A stretch of DNA of 64,000 nucleotides from Sipunculus nudus (Eukaryota; Annelida; Sipuncula; Golfingiida; Sipunculidae), in contig CM049307.1 in assembly GCA_026874595.1 (NCBI GenBank), forward strand, positions 42,294,362 through 42,358,361, written 5' to 3'. The position numbers were made by a program, and so were the translations under genes. The notes under the pieces were generated by a model, which was not told where the DNA came from, searched no databases, and worked only from the letters and a program-made list of their open reading frames with translations. Positions 60,701 to 64,000 of this stretch are shown here, piece by piece (position 1 is the first letter of the stretch; every line of letters begins with the position of its first letter).

Positions 60701-61752
60701 TGAATTAATAATTAATTATGAACAAAAGTGATTAATCTAACTATAACCATACAAGATAAGATATGTTTAAATTCTGCATGATGTTCAGTTAATCCACTAA
60801 ATAGGTACATCTGAATAGTAGCAATGGTAACATAGCAAAGACTTACAGAGCATTCTGTATAAGTGTTTGTGTACTGTCAGTATTTTTGATGGTAGAAACC
60901 CTGATTAGGATTTAGACTAGACAAGATCCTGATGGGGTTCAGGCTGGCCTGAATCCTGTTCAGGCTTTGGTCTCGGCCAAACAAGTGCCATATCGGTCCT
61001 CTGACAACAAGATCAGATTACTGATCTGCCAGAGTGCCTTTACATCTAAGTCTGAGGAATGCATTATAAGGCCACATGAGCATGCAAATATTTTTGTTAA
61101 ATTTCTGACCGCGAGAATACAAGCATGGCTCACACAGGTTACATGATGCAGTCAACTTGTACAAGATACAGGAAATGACTCGTTGCAAAAGGGACAGGGT
61201 TTCAGTTTTCATTTTCACATGTATTCTCTTGCGTTAATGCATCATTCGTACCATAATGTTAAGATTATGCCCTGTTTACAAAAATATGAATGCAACATGA
61301 TGGAAGACCACTGTGATGCATTCCTCGATATTGCTTGTATCACACTTCAAGTATGGGCTTACCAGCCAAATAATCCTTGCCTACTGAGTCGGGTTGTCAC
61401 AGCTAGGTCAAACACTGATTGCTGAACTTTCTTCACAAAAATTACCTACATCATACACTTGAATATTTTGTTAGATGTGTGAATATAGTAAACAACAGTA
61501 ACCCAAATTTATGTGAAGCTAAACTTACTGACTTTGGCTAGCTCTGAGACCAGCCAGCAGCCTTGGTTTTCTTTATGAGATCCTCAGTAATCAGAATTTA
61601 TGTGAAACTAAACTTACCAACTTTGGCTAGCTCTGCCACCAGTTCAGCAGCCTTGGTTTTCTTTATGAGATCAGCAGCTTGAAGTAGAGTGTGCAGCTTA
61701 TCTAAGATACCTTCATCTACCAAAACCTGGGTACAACTGCTGCGATCAAGAT
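566..61752 (-). CDS. RAP1GDS1: RAP1GDS1 (SmgGDS) gene, partial: 11 exons, both ends outside the window
   Basis: Armadillo-repeat chaperone and GDP-dissociation stimulator for small GTPases with polybasic tails (RhoA, Rac1, Rap1, K-Ras); cytosolic in known animals. The joined CDS is 61752-61618, 53408-53283, 27194-27048, 17514-17386, 14523-14398, 13397-13254, 10594-10463, 8402-8265, 7120-6995, 6042-5953 and 742-566, read on the minus strand: 1,470 nt without a stop. All junctions have AG acceptors and GT donors and all introns interrupt a codon after its first base. The translation follows human RAP1GDS1 exon by exon, with diagnostic blocks such as VQFKLLG, SALRNLAIP, GNICFDN and MQNEALVAL. 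The N-terminal exon(s) and the last ARM repeat and C-terminus are missing and presumably lie outside. Introns range from about 0.95 to 26 kb. The family assignment comes from remembered sequence, not from a search, but the colinearity over eleven exons makes it strong. Confidence 0.93.
1378..3190 (+). mobile_element. Modular 'gctcagctga' repeat element, copy 1
   Basis: Starts with gggacccaggggtc followed by ctcagctga, and ends with acttacagtcagctgagct. The same termini occur at 6219-6688 and 31322-34725. The interior has about 285-bp units carrying gtgaccttgacctttgac (for example at 1868 and 2152), then a unit of the 340-bp type (about 2820-3130), then a gacagac-rich stretch. A 270-bp GC-rich insert interrupts it at about 2275-2545. 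No transposase reading frame is visible, so it looks non-autonomous. Confidence 0.6.
2275..2545. other. GC-rich insert of unknown origin inside the modular element
   Basis: This block is clearly richer in GC and CpG than its surroundings and includes a short (CTG)n run at its right end. The flanking sequence is continuous in other units of the repeat, so the block is an insertion. Two overlapping minus-strand frames are open here but match nothing recognised. Confidence 0.45.
3430..3706 (+). mobile_element. Fragment of a 340-bp-type unit with element terminus
   Basis: Shares the tattctgggg, caatattcaaggcaag and gatttgtgccc blocks with the units at 32.7-34.7 kb. It ends with gacttacagtcaactgagc, the right terminus of the modular element family. 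Confidence 0.6.
3785..5250. repeat. 45-bp minisatellite (about 32 units)
   Basis: The unit starts gtgatcagaggagaaagac and continues ttgaacaggacacaacctac then aacctt. The period of 45 is divisible by three and few units carry stops, so long frames stay open on both strands (15-residue period with ERLEQD on plus, LFKSFSSD on minus). These are repeat artefacts, not genes. A block of about 180 bp at 4340-4520 recurs nearly identically at 4697-4877, a recent internal duplication. Confidence 0.92.
5267..5753 (+). mobile_element. gtggcgccacc-type cassette ending in a hairpin
   Basis: Begins ggatgtctgcagcataaacg, includes ggtggcgccac and gctatccagg blocks, and ends with the hairpin arms gtatccgcaaaa and ttttggcggatac (5724-5753). 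The same cassette with the same hairpin end occurs at 31607-32672. Confidence 0.6.
5953..6042 (-). CDS. RAP1GDS1: RAP1GDS1 exon J (short ARM-linker exon)
   Basis: 90 nt, phase 1-1, acceptor gttacttgtag, donor GTCAGT. It encodes SAAIELGTNSAFLSKLVSW and CSVEEHAGVKG, aligning with human AEQLGKNVKLVERLVEWCE and DHAGVMG. It is too short and too near repeats to stand out on its own; the frame between exons I and K and the HAGV block decide it. The donor end resembles the tgacctttgacc motif of nearby repeats, but the coding match shows it is genuine exon. Confidence 0.9.
6043..6994. other. Intron I-J
   Basis: About 950 bp, largely occupied by the short modular element at 6219-6688. The remainder is AT-rich with no recognised feature. 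Confidence 0.7.
6219..6688 (+). mobile_element. Short complete 'gctcagctga' element
   Basis: Runs from gggacctgtgggtcatagcg + ctcagctga to cagttgactgtaagtcagct + gagct. The interior has single gaccttga/gacctagtgacc units and a gacagac run. The ends are inverted with respect to each other over gctcagctga. This is the smallest copy in the window with both termini. Confidence 0.6.
6995..7120 (-). CDS. RAP1GDS1: RAP1GDS1 exon I (ARM repeat)
   Basis: 126 nt, phase 1-1, acceptor catctttcttcag, donor GTGGGT. It encodes ANKSVMLESGILQAVLPYA and APVQFKLLGLLRMVIDNQ. The human block PPVQFKLLGTLRMLIDAQ makes this one of the best-conserved exons of the window. Confidence 0.95.
7121..8264. other. Intron H-I
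   Basis: About 1.1 kb of AT-rich sequence. No repeat family or coding segment was recognised. Confidence 0.6.
8265..8402 (-). CDS. RAP1GDS1: RAP1GDS1 exon H (ARM repeat)
   Basis: 138 nt, phase 1-1, acceptor cttttttttag, donor GTTTGT. It encodes HCMTLVKDGVTDNLLTLL and LQHAAFSALRNLAIP, nearly identical to human VQHAALSALRNLAIP. A stronger-looking GTAAAT lies 4 nt further into the intron, but its use would break the frame with exon I, so the GTTTGT site was chosen. Confidence 0.93.
8801..10204 (-). mobile_element. 5'-truncated non-LTR retrotransposon (LINE)
   Basis: Minus strand. It starts in the reverse-transcriptase region and ends with an AATAAA signal followed by a (TTTC)n tail, seen on plus as (aaag)6 at 8801-8824. 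The 5' junction near 10204 is fixed by comparison with the empty paralogous site; a target-site duplication is not clear. The family is not certain; the C-terminal cysteine motif resembles elements common in molluscs and lancelets. Confidence 0.88.
9032..10204 (-). CDS. LINE ORF2 C-terminal part: reverse transcriptase thumb and cysteine motif, 5'-truncated
   Basis: An open frame of about 390 codons. It begins just after where the catalytic YADD motif would be (LQKQIDHLEKFCREYGM then KVNLNKTKIMVF). The YKYLGI and LPILLYGSELWG blocks are typical of non-LTR reverse transcriptases. Near the C-terminus is ERICMYC followed by EDESHFLLECP, a C-x2-C...H-x4-C motif seen at the end of many such proteins. 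The frame has no stop, so the insertion looks fairly young. The catalytic core and endonuclease are missing, so this copy cannot encode a working enzyme. Confidence 0.88.
   Translation of the reverse strand, partial: TPGRLQKQIDHLEKFCREYGMKVNLNKTKIMVFRHGGALRKTEKWYLEGKKIDVVTDYKYLGILFTTTVSWTKTQKLQAIQANKVVCFIKNFNGKFKNLSVSQLFYLFDTMVLPILLYGSELWGYDRVELIERVQYQFCKYILKVNTCTVNVAVLGECGRLPLFVKYSLRCLKYWTRLLHMNENRYPKYLYGLLLQRDDNGKTTWVTHVRSLLFQAGYGYIWMAQTVGDINNFLNCIKQRIMDMAVQEWHSDVNTCNKLYSYGVFKSMLTLEKYLICVPNISYRSALAKLRCSNHTLAIEVGRHKGISREERICMYCFNLGYNIIEDESHFLLECPLYADLRRKYLPENLYEPTEQNFINVFNMKDSHNIINLAAYVFHCFSKRTIEFFI
10463..10594 (-). CDS. RAP1GDS1: RAP1GDS1 exon G (ARM repeat)
   Basis: 132 nt, phase 1-1, acceptor ttacccacag, donor GTTTGT (non-consensus +3 and +4). 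It encodes MELLYQGGNSPVYREILGW and QVSGALAVGNFARN; human has MQKLFEGGKGSVFQRVLSW and ALAIANFARN. A 12-bp microsatellite begins about 18 bp upstream of the acceptor, which leaves only a weak polypyrimidine tract. An old interspersed repeat ends about 30 bp downstream of the donor. Confidence 0.93.
10613..10797. repeat. 12-bp microsatellite (aggtatcatcac)n
   Basis: About 15 units of aggtatcatcac with interspersed aggtcac units. It lies about 18 bp upstream of the exon G acceptor on the transcript strand. Confidence 0.9.
11449..12797 (+). mobile_element. Decayed Penelope-like element with inverted terminal repeats
   Basis: Bounded by about 97-bp inverted repeats: the left arm 11449-11545 (including aactcagggactt and gtacatagctgtagcttt) matches the reverse complement of the right arm 12700-12797 (tgtcaagcat through gtccctgagttgag). 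The interior on plus carries frameshifted reverse-transcriptase and GIY-YIG segments. Penelope-like elements are known for this enzyme pair and for terminal repeats in unusual arrangements. Confidence 0.8.
11584..12680 (+). pseudogene. Penelope-like reverse transcriptase with GIY-YIG endonuclease, broken
   Basis: Segments in order: LEICLSTTYFVYKGMFF (Penelope RT upstream of the MGSPxSP motif) at 11584-11690, then ANIY-like residues after a frameshift. A gap follows where the catalytic YxDD region should be; none was found. Next come AFLDPLIHLQEDGPIKTSIY and HHPLEHKCAVVH (about 11905-12050), and a GIY-YIG-like module AIYDIHCGDCG...HHIGE (about 12385-12445). The tail ends LELPQIYNHLL at about 12680. 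There are multiple frameshifts and stops. The 5' half of the ORF is missing. Not functional. Confidence 0.82.
13254..13397 (-). CDS. RAP1GDS1: RAP1GDS1 exon F (ARM repeat)
   Basis: 144 nt, phase 1-1, acceptor ttatgtaacag, donor GTAAGG. It encodes AIKTQLADCGVCTKLVDIV, an acidic SDDED stretch and LLKLASDLVVLLLTG. The human counterpart has AIKLQLVEAGL, a similarly acidic insert (SDKEDD) and GSDLMVLLLLG, so even the acidic loop is retained. Confidence 0.93.
13398..14397. other. Intron E-F
   Basis: 1.0 kb, AT-rich, with a (TA)n microsatellite at about 13842-13863. Nothing else was recognised. Confidence 0.65.
14398..14523 (-). CDS. RAP1GDS1: RAP1GDS1 exon E (ARM repeat)
   Basis: 126 nt, phase 1-1, acceptor tgatttcag, donor GTAAAT, which is less canonical than its neighbours. 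The translation runs GSVEIEKCRVAPIVAGLL and ends DVILDLLGTLSES, following the human segment that ends MIFEVLAPLAEN. Conservation is lower than in the flanking exons. The placement rests on order, phase and the closing helix pattern. The split codon with exon F is Asn (A|AT), which agrees with the human Asn at this junction. Confidence 0.88.
14524..17385. other. Intron D-E
   Basis: AT-rich unique-looking sequence (14524-16160) followed by a degenerate minisatellite (16165-17260) that ends close to the exon D donor. Confidence 0.7.
16165..17260. repeat. Degenerate minisatellite (core catgatatccaagagaagga)
   Basis: Irregular units of roughly 50 bp share ccatgatatccaagagaagg, often preceded by aggaaactccaaac. 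Many indels mean the period drifts. The open frames here (for example minus strand 16547-16912) are repeat artefacts. Confidence 0.75.
17386..17514 (-). CDS. RAP1GDS1: RAP1GDS1 exon D (ARM repeat)
   Basis: 129 nt, phase 1-1, acceptor gaacttgcag, donor GTAAGT. The translation contains TQEKVVTAGAVELMKQCL and ends MALMTLGCLSDN, matching the human ARM with AQLINMGVIPTLVKLL and MCLVAFGNLAEL. The first codon is shared with exon C (G|AA, Glu), so the frame is continuous if the two are spliced directly. A degenerate minisatellite starts about 125 bp downstream of the donor. Confidence 0.92.
19341..19454 (-). CDS. Candidate cassette exon or coding relic, unknown function
   Basis: 114 nt (38 codons) between a possible acceptor (aaaacag) and donor (GTCAACT, weak). 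It is phase 1-1 like all RAP1GDS1 exons here, so it could be spliced in frame between exons C and D. The translation includes VHVSSCDIHHPISLNSSG and RLITLNLELDSNGNK. GC content and C/G-ending codons (CTG, AGC, GGC, AAC) stand out against the AT-rich intron. It does not look like an ARM repeat and has no counterpart I recall in human RAP1GDS1. It could equally be a fragment of another gene copied here. Product unknown. Confidence 0.3.
20940..21555. repeat. Interspersed repeat copy 2 (uninterrupted)
   Basis: The left half matches copy 1 (8699-8800 plus 10205-10430) and the right half matches copy 3 (43440-43752), so it links the two. A 165-codon plus-strand frame at 21270-21767 overlaps it and is probably fortuitous. 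Confidence 0.8.
23288..23377. repeat. 44-bp tandem direct duplication
   Basis: Two adjacent copies share actattatttatcaactgg and taaaaataat, with few differences. Confidence 0.8.
25180..27045. repeat. 21-bp minisatellite abutting the exon C donor
   Basis: The right part has the unit ggaatataaacactcaccct + g. The left part (25180-25560) is a diverged form, cctggagctatacacactca + g. On the transcript strand each GGGTGAGTG-type unit contains a consensus 5' splice site. The last unit is the real exon C donor (27042-27048). Near it, acTcacc sites fall at 27021, 26979, 26937 and 26895, that is 21, 63, 105 and 147 nt away. The long frames with VYIPRV or CLYSQG repeats are artefacts of a stop-poor 21-bp period. 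Confidence 0.92.
27048..27194 (-). CDS. RAP1GDS1: RAP1GDS1 exon C (49-codon ARM; counterpart of the exon skipped in human SmgGDS-558)
   Basis: 147 nt, phase 1-1, acceptor gttttgtag, donor GTAAGT. It encodes EGRTTVDKCGGIDHLVHVL through ACGCLLNLANNH. It aligns with the human segment starting HEGRSAVDQAGG and ending NYSNEN. From family knowledge, the 607- and 558-residue human isoforms differ by one ARM of 49 residues, and this exon is exactly 49 codons. Its donor is the first unit of a 21-bp minisatellite running to about 25.2 kb. Reading through the donor gives 18 further codons before a TAG at 26992-26994. Confidence 0.93.
28650..28812 (+). repeat. MITE-like repeat ('aagaccacctgtg' family), copy a
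   Basis: Contains gtgtgataagaccatttgtg, ggtggtctta and acaggttccactgta. Its reverse complement matches the repeat at 29628-29795 over the terminal cagtggaac and the accacctgtgtattaagac block. Confidence 0.65.
29628..29795 (-). repeat. MITE-like repeat ('aagaccacctgtg' family), copy b, inverted
   Basis: Starts acagtggaacatgtctgg then aagaccacctgtgtattaag and ends aacacaggtttcacggta. It is inverted relative to copy a, about 820 bp away. Related but diverged stretches occur at about 860-950 and 57395-57560. Confidence 0.65.
31607..32672 (+). repeat. 280-bp tandem units (gtggcgccacc type) ending in a hairpin
   Basis: Unit starts at about 31610, 31888 and 32169 (ggatgt followed by cagc). The end hairpin has arms 32643-32654 and 32660-32672 with a cttcg loop and one bulged G. 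Confidence 0.75.
32680..34700 (+). repeat. 340-bp tandem array, six units
   Basis: Units begin with ggtggcgccaccagtctgca or variants at about 32682, 33024, 33370, 33706, 34041 and 34381 (spacing 335-346). Each includes tattctggggggtacttt and gaaggatatgggtaacagag. Short open frames in it are artefacts. Confidence 0.9.
34725..35031. mobile_element. MITE with about 15-bp terminal inverted repeats
   Basis: Left end ggtatggttctcaggcac (34725-34742) and right end gtgcctgagaaccattcc (35014-35031) are inverse complements apart from two bases. The interior is AT-rich with two gatgcgggcgg-like motifs. It sits directly against the end of the large modular element. Confidence 0.8.
35860..39200. promoter_or_regulatory. 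CpG-richer interval with five CACGTG motifs; possible regulatory region
   Basis: CACGTG occurs at 35959, 36013, 38293, 38878 and 39135. CpG is visibly denser than in the flanking intron (for example 37100-37340 and 38865-38935). A 40-bp segment around the first two motifs is directly duplicated (about 35946 and 36000). CCAAT-type motifs (cattggtcac, ccaataaaa) lie near 38930-38948. No coding exon was recognised. Enhancer or internal promoter activity is inference only. Confidence 0.3.
36092..36125 (+). repeat. (TG)n followed by a G-run
   Basis: A gtgtgtgtgtgtg tract passes into a nearly uninterrupted run of G with one A, which could form a G-quadruplex. Confidence 0.85.
39318..39403. repeat. 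GC-rich fold-back (86 bp)
   Basis: Ends ggcttta and taaagcc. Inner arms include gaactcca...tggagtt and gcgcgcccgggcgggcg against cgcgcgccctggcgggcg. The GC content is extreme for this AT-rich locus. It may be a tiny MITE. Confidence 0.55.
40255..41190 (+). repeat. (TCA)n / (CCA)n low-complexity tract
   Basis: Irregular atcatcaccactttcatcat-type sequence about 0.9 kb long. The open frames on both strands here are low-complexity artefacts. Confidence 0.93.
43440..43752. repeat. Interspersed repeat copy 3
   Basis: Matches copy 2 from about 21255 to 21553 through caactacaca, tttatgttatctgt, cttttacattatct, gttcac and atacaata blocks. Confidence 0.75.
44983..45250 (+). mobile_element. tRNA-derived SINE, copy 1
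   Basis: Pol III promoter-like boxes: A box around tggtgtaatgctaatgg (44996-45012) and B box GGTTTGAATCC (45041-45051). The following body includes cagcaaggtctcggccacaa and a caccccagggagcc tail, both shared with the copy at 53960-54226. The minus-strand frame here is spurious. Confidence 0.75.
45890..46565. repeat. Possible relic of an old LINE-like interspersed repeat
   Basis: The run agtgggtagccaatatagat, aatactggtgttcc, gttgcagcattttgattt and tgtagtaatcaag resembles, by recall, a repeat found in many animal genomes. No intact frame. Low certainty. Confidence 0.3.
47745..48100. repeat. Palindrome-rich aagaaa/tttctt repeat
   Basis: Irregular repetition of aagaaattttctt, aagatat and ttatcataaggg motifs, with many short inverted pairs. 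Open frames are spurious. Confidence 0.65.
49360..49600 (+). repeat. 19-bp minisatellite (gttggactgtgcattttca)
   Basis: About 13 units of 18-19 bp. Because 19 is not divisible by three, all three frames show the same peptides in rotation (CWTVHF, LDCAFS, VGLCIF). The overlapping open frames are artefacts. Confidence 0.9.
52540..53000 (-). repeat. gaccttgac-type repeat fragment
   Basis: Three units with cttgtgaccttgaccactga, tgaactttgaccttgtgacc and gatgaaaactttg, the same family as in 1430-2270. It lacks the gctcagctga termini. Confidence 0.7.
53283..53408 (-). CDS. RAP1GDS1: RAP1GDS1 exon B (ARM repeat)
   Basis: 126 nt, phase 1-1, acceptor tttacag, donor GTAAGT. The translation runs VRLPCVQHNLVQPLVNLL to ACRALGNICFDN, aligning with the human ARM that ends GRALGNICYDS. 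The Leu/Val heptad spacing and the closing helix are typical of ARM repeats. The split codon with exon A gives Glu (G|AG). The exon is flanked by the two largest introns of the window apart from the exon C-D intron: 26.1 kb downstream and 8.2 kb upstream. Confidence 0.93.
53960..54226 (-). mobile_element. tRNA-derived SINE, copy 2
   Basis: Minus strand. A box region tggcataatggttatgg (54196-54212) and B box GGTTGGAGTCC (54156-54166). It shares tggtgctggacttgtga-like, gcaaggtct and ccccagggagcc blocks with the SINE at 44983-45250. Confidence 0.75.
55540..57260. mobile_element. Element with atgcccccgcc ends and a 180-bp internal array
   Basis: Left end gaatgcccccgcctggggc and right end ggcgggggcat (inverted atgcccccgcc). 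Nine units of about 180 bp carry gtaactggtcattatctgcc at about 55678, 55857, 56037, 56201, 56381, 56562, 56740, 56921 and 57100. Open frames in the array are artefacts. No transposase. Confidence 0.8.
61506..61582 (-). pseudogene. RAP1GDS1: Partial tandem duplicate of RAP1GDS1 exon A (3' half plus donor)
   Basis: Copy of 61595-61672 shifted by about 89 bp, sharing gactttggctagctct or its equivalent and cagcagccttggttttcttt. A one-base deletion (accagttcagc versus accagccagc) shifts the frame. The GTAAGT donor is preserved. There is no acceptor, so it is a pseudo-exon. Confidence 0.85.
61618..61752 (-). CDS. RAP1GDS1: RAP1GDS1 exon A (first exon in window; N-terminal ARM region)
   Basis: 135 nt, phase 1-1, acceptor tttacttccag, donor GTAAGT. 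It encodes a short ARM module that includes VLVDEGILDKLHTLLQAAD and ends AELVAELAKV. This matches the human segment beginning near residue 40 (EKIQASGILQLFASLL... IIAEVAK). The preceding exon with the start codon was not found between 61753 and 64000, so it lies further right. A partial copy of this exon's 3' half and donor lies about 89 bp downstream in the intron (61506-61582). Confidence 0.88.
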
Positions 61753-64000
61753 CTGGAAGTAAACACACCGATAAATCAGTTTCCATTACATTATTCCTCA
61801 TAAAGTACTTACATCCAAAATATTATCATTTTTATTGGTGATAAAGTTCTAAAAATTTGATGAATTTGTAATATTATTACAGCAAGCTCACCCTGAAAGG
61901 ACAATCTGTTATAATATATAAGCCTTGATCATGAAAGATCAAGTGTACATTTCAAGCCTTGTTCAAAGAGACAGGTTTCATACTTTCTGTCTTCAGCTGC
62001 CATTATCACCTATAAGGAATGTAAGCAAATTCCACAGCATTTTAGAAATATTTAGATTTTGTTGAGTTTTTTTATTTGCCTGAGTGAAATGCCATGGAAA
62101 ATTGTCAGTTTACATTGTCATTAAAATACATTTATTTGTCACATATTATGGTAAAGTTGTGTACTCTTGAACATTCAGGACAGCATTAAGTTTTATACTT
62201 TTTGTCACCAAAACTGATCATAAAACAAGGGACCTATGGGTCACGGCGCTCAGCTGTTATATATGATAAAAAAATATGATTTTGAAATGAGGCACATGCT
62301 GGTTTTGTGTGGTAATAAGTATAAGCTGTATTATGAGTTGTTGTTTATGTATGATTTTGATAGTACCTTTGGAGACAGAGAAGAGAATTGATTTCATTTA
62401 TTTTATTAACATATATAGTACTATTGTCACACAGATTTTGACTTGGCCATATAAATTAAAGCAGAACATATAATATAAGAGTTTAACTATTTATTTAAAA
62501 AAAATTACAAATATTGTCCCAGATATAATTTTTATTAAAAATAATAAGAGAATTGTGTGATATATTCATTTTGGACTAATTTCACATCAATGTACACACT
62601 AGACACAGTAGGAATCTAGATTAATATTATCAACTGCATCTTTGTCTATCATTAATTTCCTTCATATGATCCCTAATGATTAGTAATGAATAATATGATT
62701 TACTTTTTTATTATTAAAATTGAACTGAAAAATGCCATAGGTGACTGCATGGTGTTATTTGGAATACGTGACATTCTATCCATCGATACAAGATTCTTAT
62801 ATCATCAGTAACTGCAAGTTAATTCCCTATTATTATAAACTAACAAATTCCTTTTCTATTAATTTGTTATTAAAAACCAATAACAAGGCCTACAGGCCTA
62901 ATGCGAACCTGTGCATATGGATATACACCAGGTATAACGCTTCAATGCTGAACCACTACTTTTCATATATATGAACAATGCAAGTACTAAACATCTGAAC
63001 AAGAAACAATACACAAACATCACTGCTGAAATTCTCGCATGGGTGCACACAACACAAAAATTATTGTAGGTGGCACCACGAGTCTTGTATACAACAAAGC
63101 TATTTGACATGTATAAATATGCCCAATTTCAGGCTGATATATCAAATTCCTCCGTAGAATTAAGCAGGCACATACACTTTGCAAAAGTCATTGCAGATGG
63201 CGACACCTGTCTTGTGAACGAGAAAGGCATTAAAGACACATAAACAGGTCAGAATAACAGGCCAATACATCAAACTTACCTTGAGTCTGATGCATGGGGC
63301 TGACCAGGCTTAGGTGAGAAAGGCTGTTGCCCCGAGTGTACTGTGACAAATTACTGGCTCAGGCTACTGCACTGAGTGAACTCTTGACCTGCACCTGGGT
63401 AGACTGAGTGAACTTCTGACCTGTACCTGGCTGCACTGAGTGAATTCTTGACCTGTTGCATAATCTGACACAGTTGGCAGTCTGCCAAAGCTATAAATAA
63501 ATCCAGACTGACCTTTTGCCTGTTGCCAAATCTGAAATAGTAGCCACACAATTGCATAAGCTCACAGATTGGCTCCATATGCAGCCCTGAGGGGCATGAC
63601 ACCCATGTGGTGATCACATGATACTGGTGATGTGATCACATGCTACCCATGAGATGATCACATGCTGCCCATGAGGTGCTCACATGATACCCATGAGGTG
63701 ATCACATGCCTTGTGCTTGGCTGCACTGATTGAACTCTTGACCTATATTTGGCTGCACTGAATGAACTCTTGATCTGTTGCCAAATCTGAAACAGTTGGC
63801 AGTTTCTCAACCTATTCAAGAAACATACACAATCTTGGCCTGTTATGTAACTCTGCTAAAATTTATCAAACACAAACCATTTGAAAAAACTTGAGAGGGC
63901 TCGCCTCTGGGATCATTTCTGTAAATTTCTGACCGTTTAGAAGAATAAGACTTTTAAAGTTTTTTTCAGCTTTTTCCCTGTAAAATCTAAGTAAATACAG
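61753..64000. other. Intron upstream of exon A (partial)
   Basis: A fragment of the modular element start at 62228 (gggacctatgggtcacggcg), a diverged gtggcgcc-type fragment (about 63050-63270) and degenerate tandem repeats (63300-63800). No upstream RAP1GDS1 exon was found. Confidence 0.6.
63300..63800. repeat. Degenerate tandem repeats
   Basis: Irregular units of ctgcactgagtgaactcttg + acctg, plus a short array of ccatgaggtgatcacatg at about 63600-63710. Confidence 0.75.

Larger units (their letters stand above)
53409..61617. other. Intron A-B (8.2 kb)
   Basis: Holds SINE copy 2, an unexplained GC-richer block (about 54450-54830), a 180-bp tandem element (55540-57260), a MITE-like relic (57395-57560) and a partial duplicate of exon A (61506-61582). 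58.1-61.5 kb is AT-rich with no recognised feature. Confidence 0.65.

Overview
The window is intronic and exonic DNA of one animal gene. It is AT-rich, with short exons flanked by GT/AG introns and dense interspersed and tandem repeats; there are no operons or prokaryotic signals. The gene lies on the minus strand and encodes the armadillo-repeat protein RAP1GDS1 (SmgGDS), a chaperone and GDP-dissociation stimulator for small GTPases such as RhoA, Rac1 and Rap1. Eleven exons (called A to K in transcript order, right to left) join into one open frame of 1,470 nt (490 codons). They correspond to roughly residue 40 to residue 530 of the human protein. The 5' end lies beyond the right edge and the 3' end beyond the left edge. 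The repeat types (gaccttgacctttgacc-type repeats, 'gctcagctga' elements, gtggcgccacc repeats, tRNA-derived SINEs, a decayed Penelope-like element) suggest a lophotrochozoan, most likely a mollusc and perhaps a bivalve. That taxonomic call is inference from recall, not from a search.

Layout. Exon K (566-742) and exon J (5953-6042) flank an intron holding a large modular transposable element and a 45-bp minisatellite. Exons I to D (6995-17514) are closely spaced. Their introns hold a 5'-truncated non-LTR retrotransposon inserted into an older repeat (8.7-10.4 kb), a decayed Penelope-like element bounded by inverted repeats (11.45-12.80 kb), and a degenerate minisatellite (16.2-17.3 kb). Exon C (27048-27194) is followed, at its 5' splice site, by a 1.9-kb 21-bp minisatellite (25.2-27.05 kb). 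A 26-kb intron (27.2-53.3 kb) separates exons C and B. It holds a 3.4-kb modular element (31.3-34.7 kb), a CpG-richer interval with five CACGTG motifs (35.9-39.2 kb), a (TCA)n tract, a SINE and several minisatellites. Exon B (53283-53408) and exon A (61618-61752) are separated by an intron with a second SINE and a 180-bp tandem element (55.5-57.3 kb).

The most notable observations concern splicing. Every exon is a symmetric phase 1-1 module. Exon C has exactly 49 codons and matches the ARM segment whose absence distinguishes human SmgGDS-558 from SmgGDS-607. The first unit of the minisatellite beside exon C is that exon's own donor site, so the array presents a series of GGTGAGT-type decoy donors in exact 21-bp register with the real one. 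Exon A also has a duplicated donor end in its downstream intron. A 114-nt, codon-biased, phase 1-1 segment at 19341-19454 may be an undescribed cassette exon. No CRISPR array, rRNA, canonical tRNA or second intact host gene was recognised.
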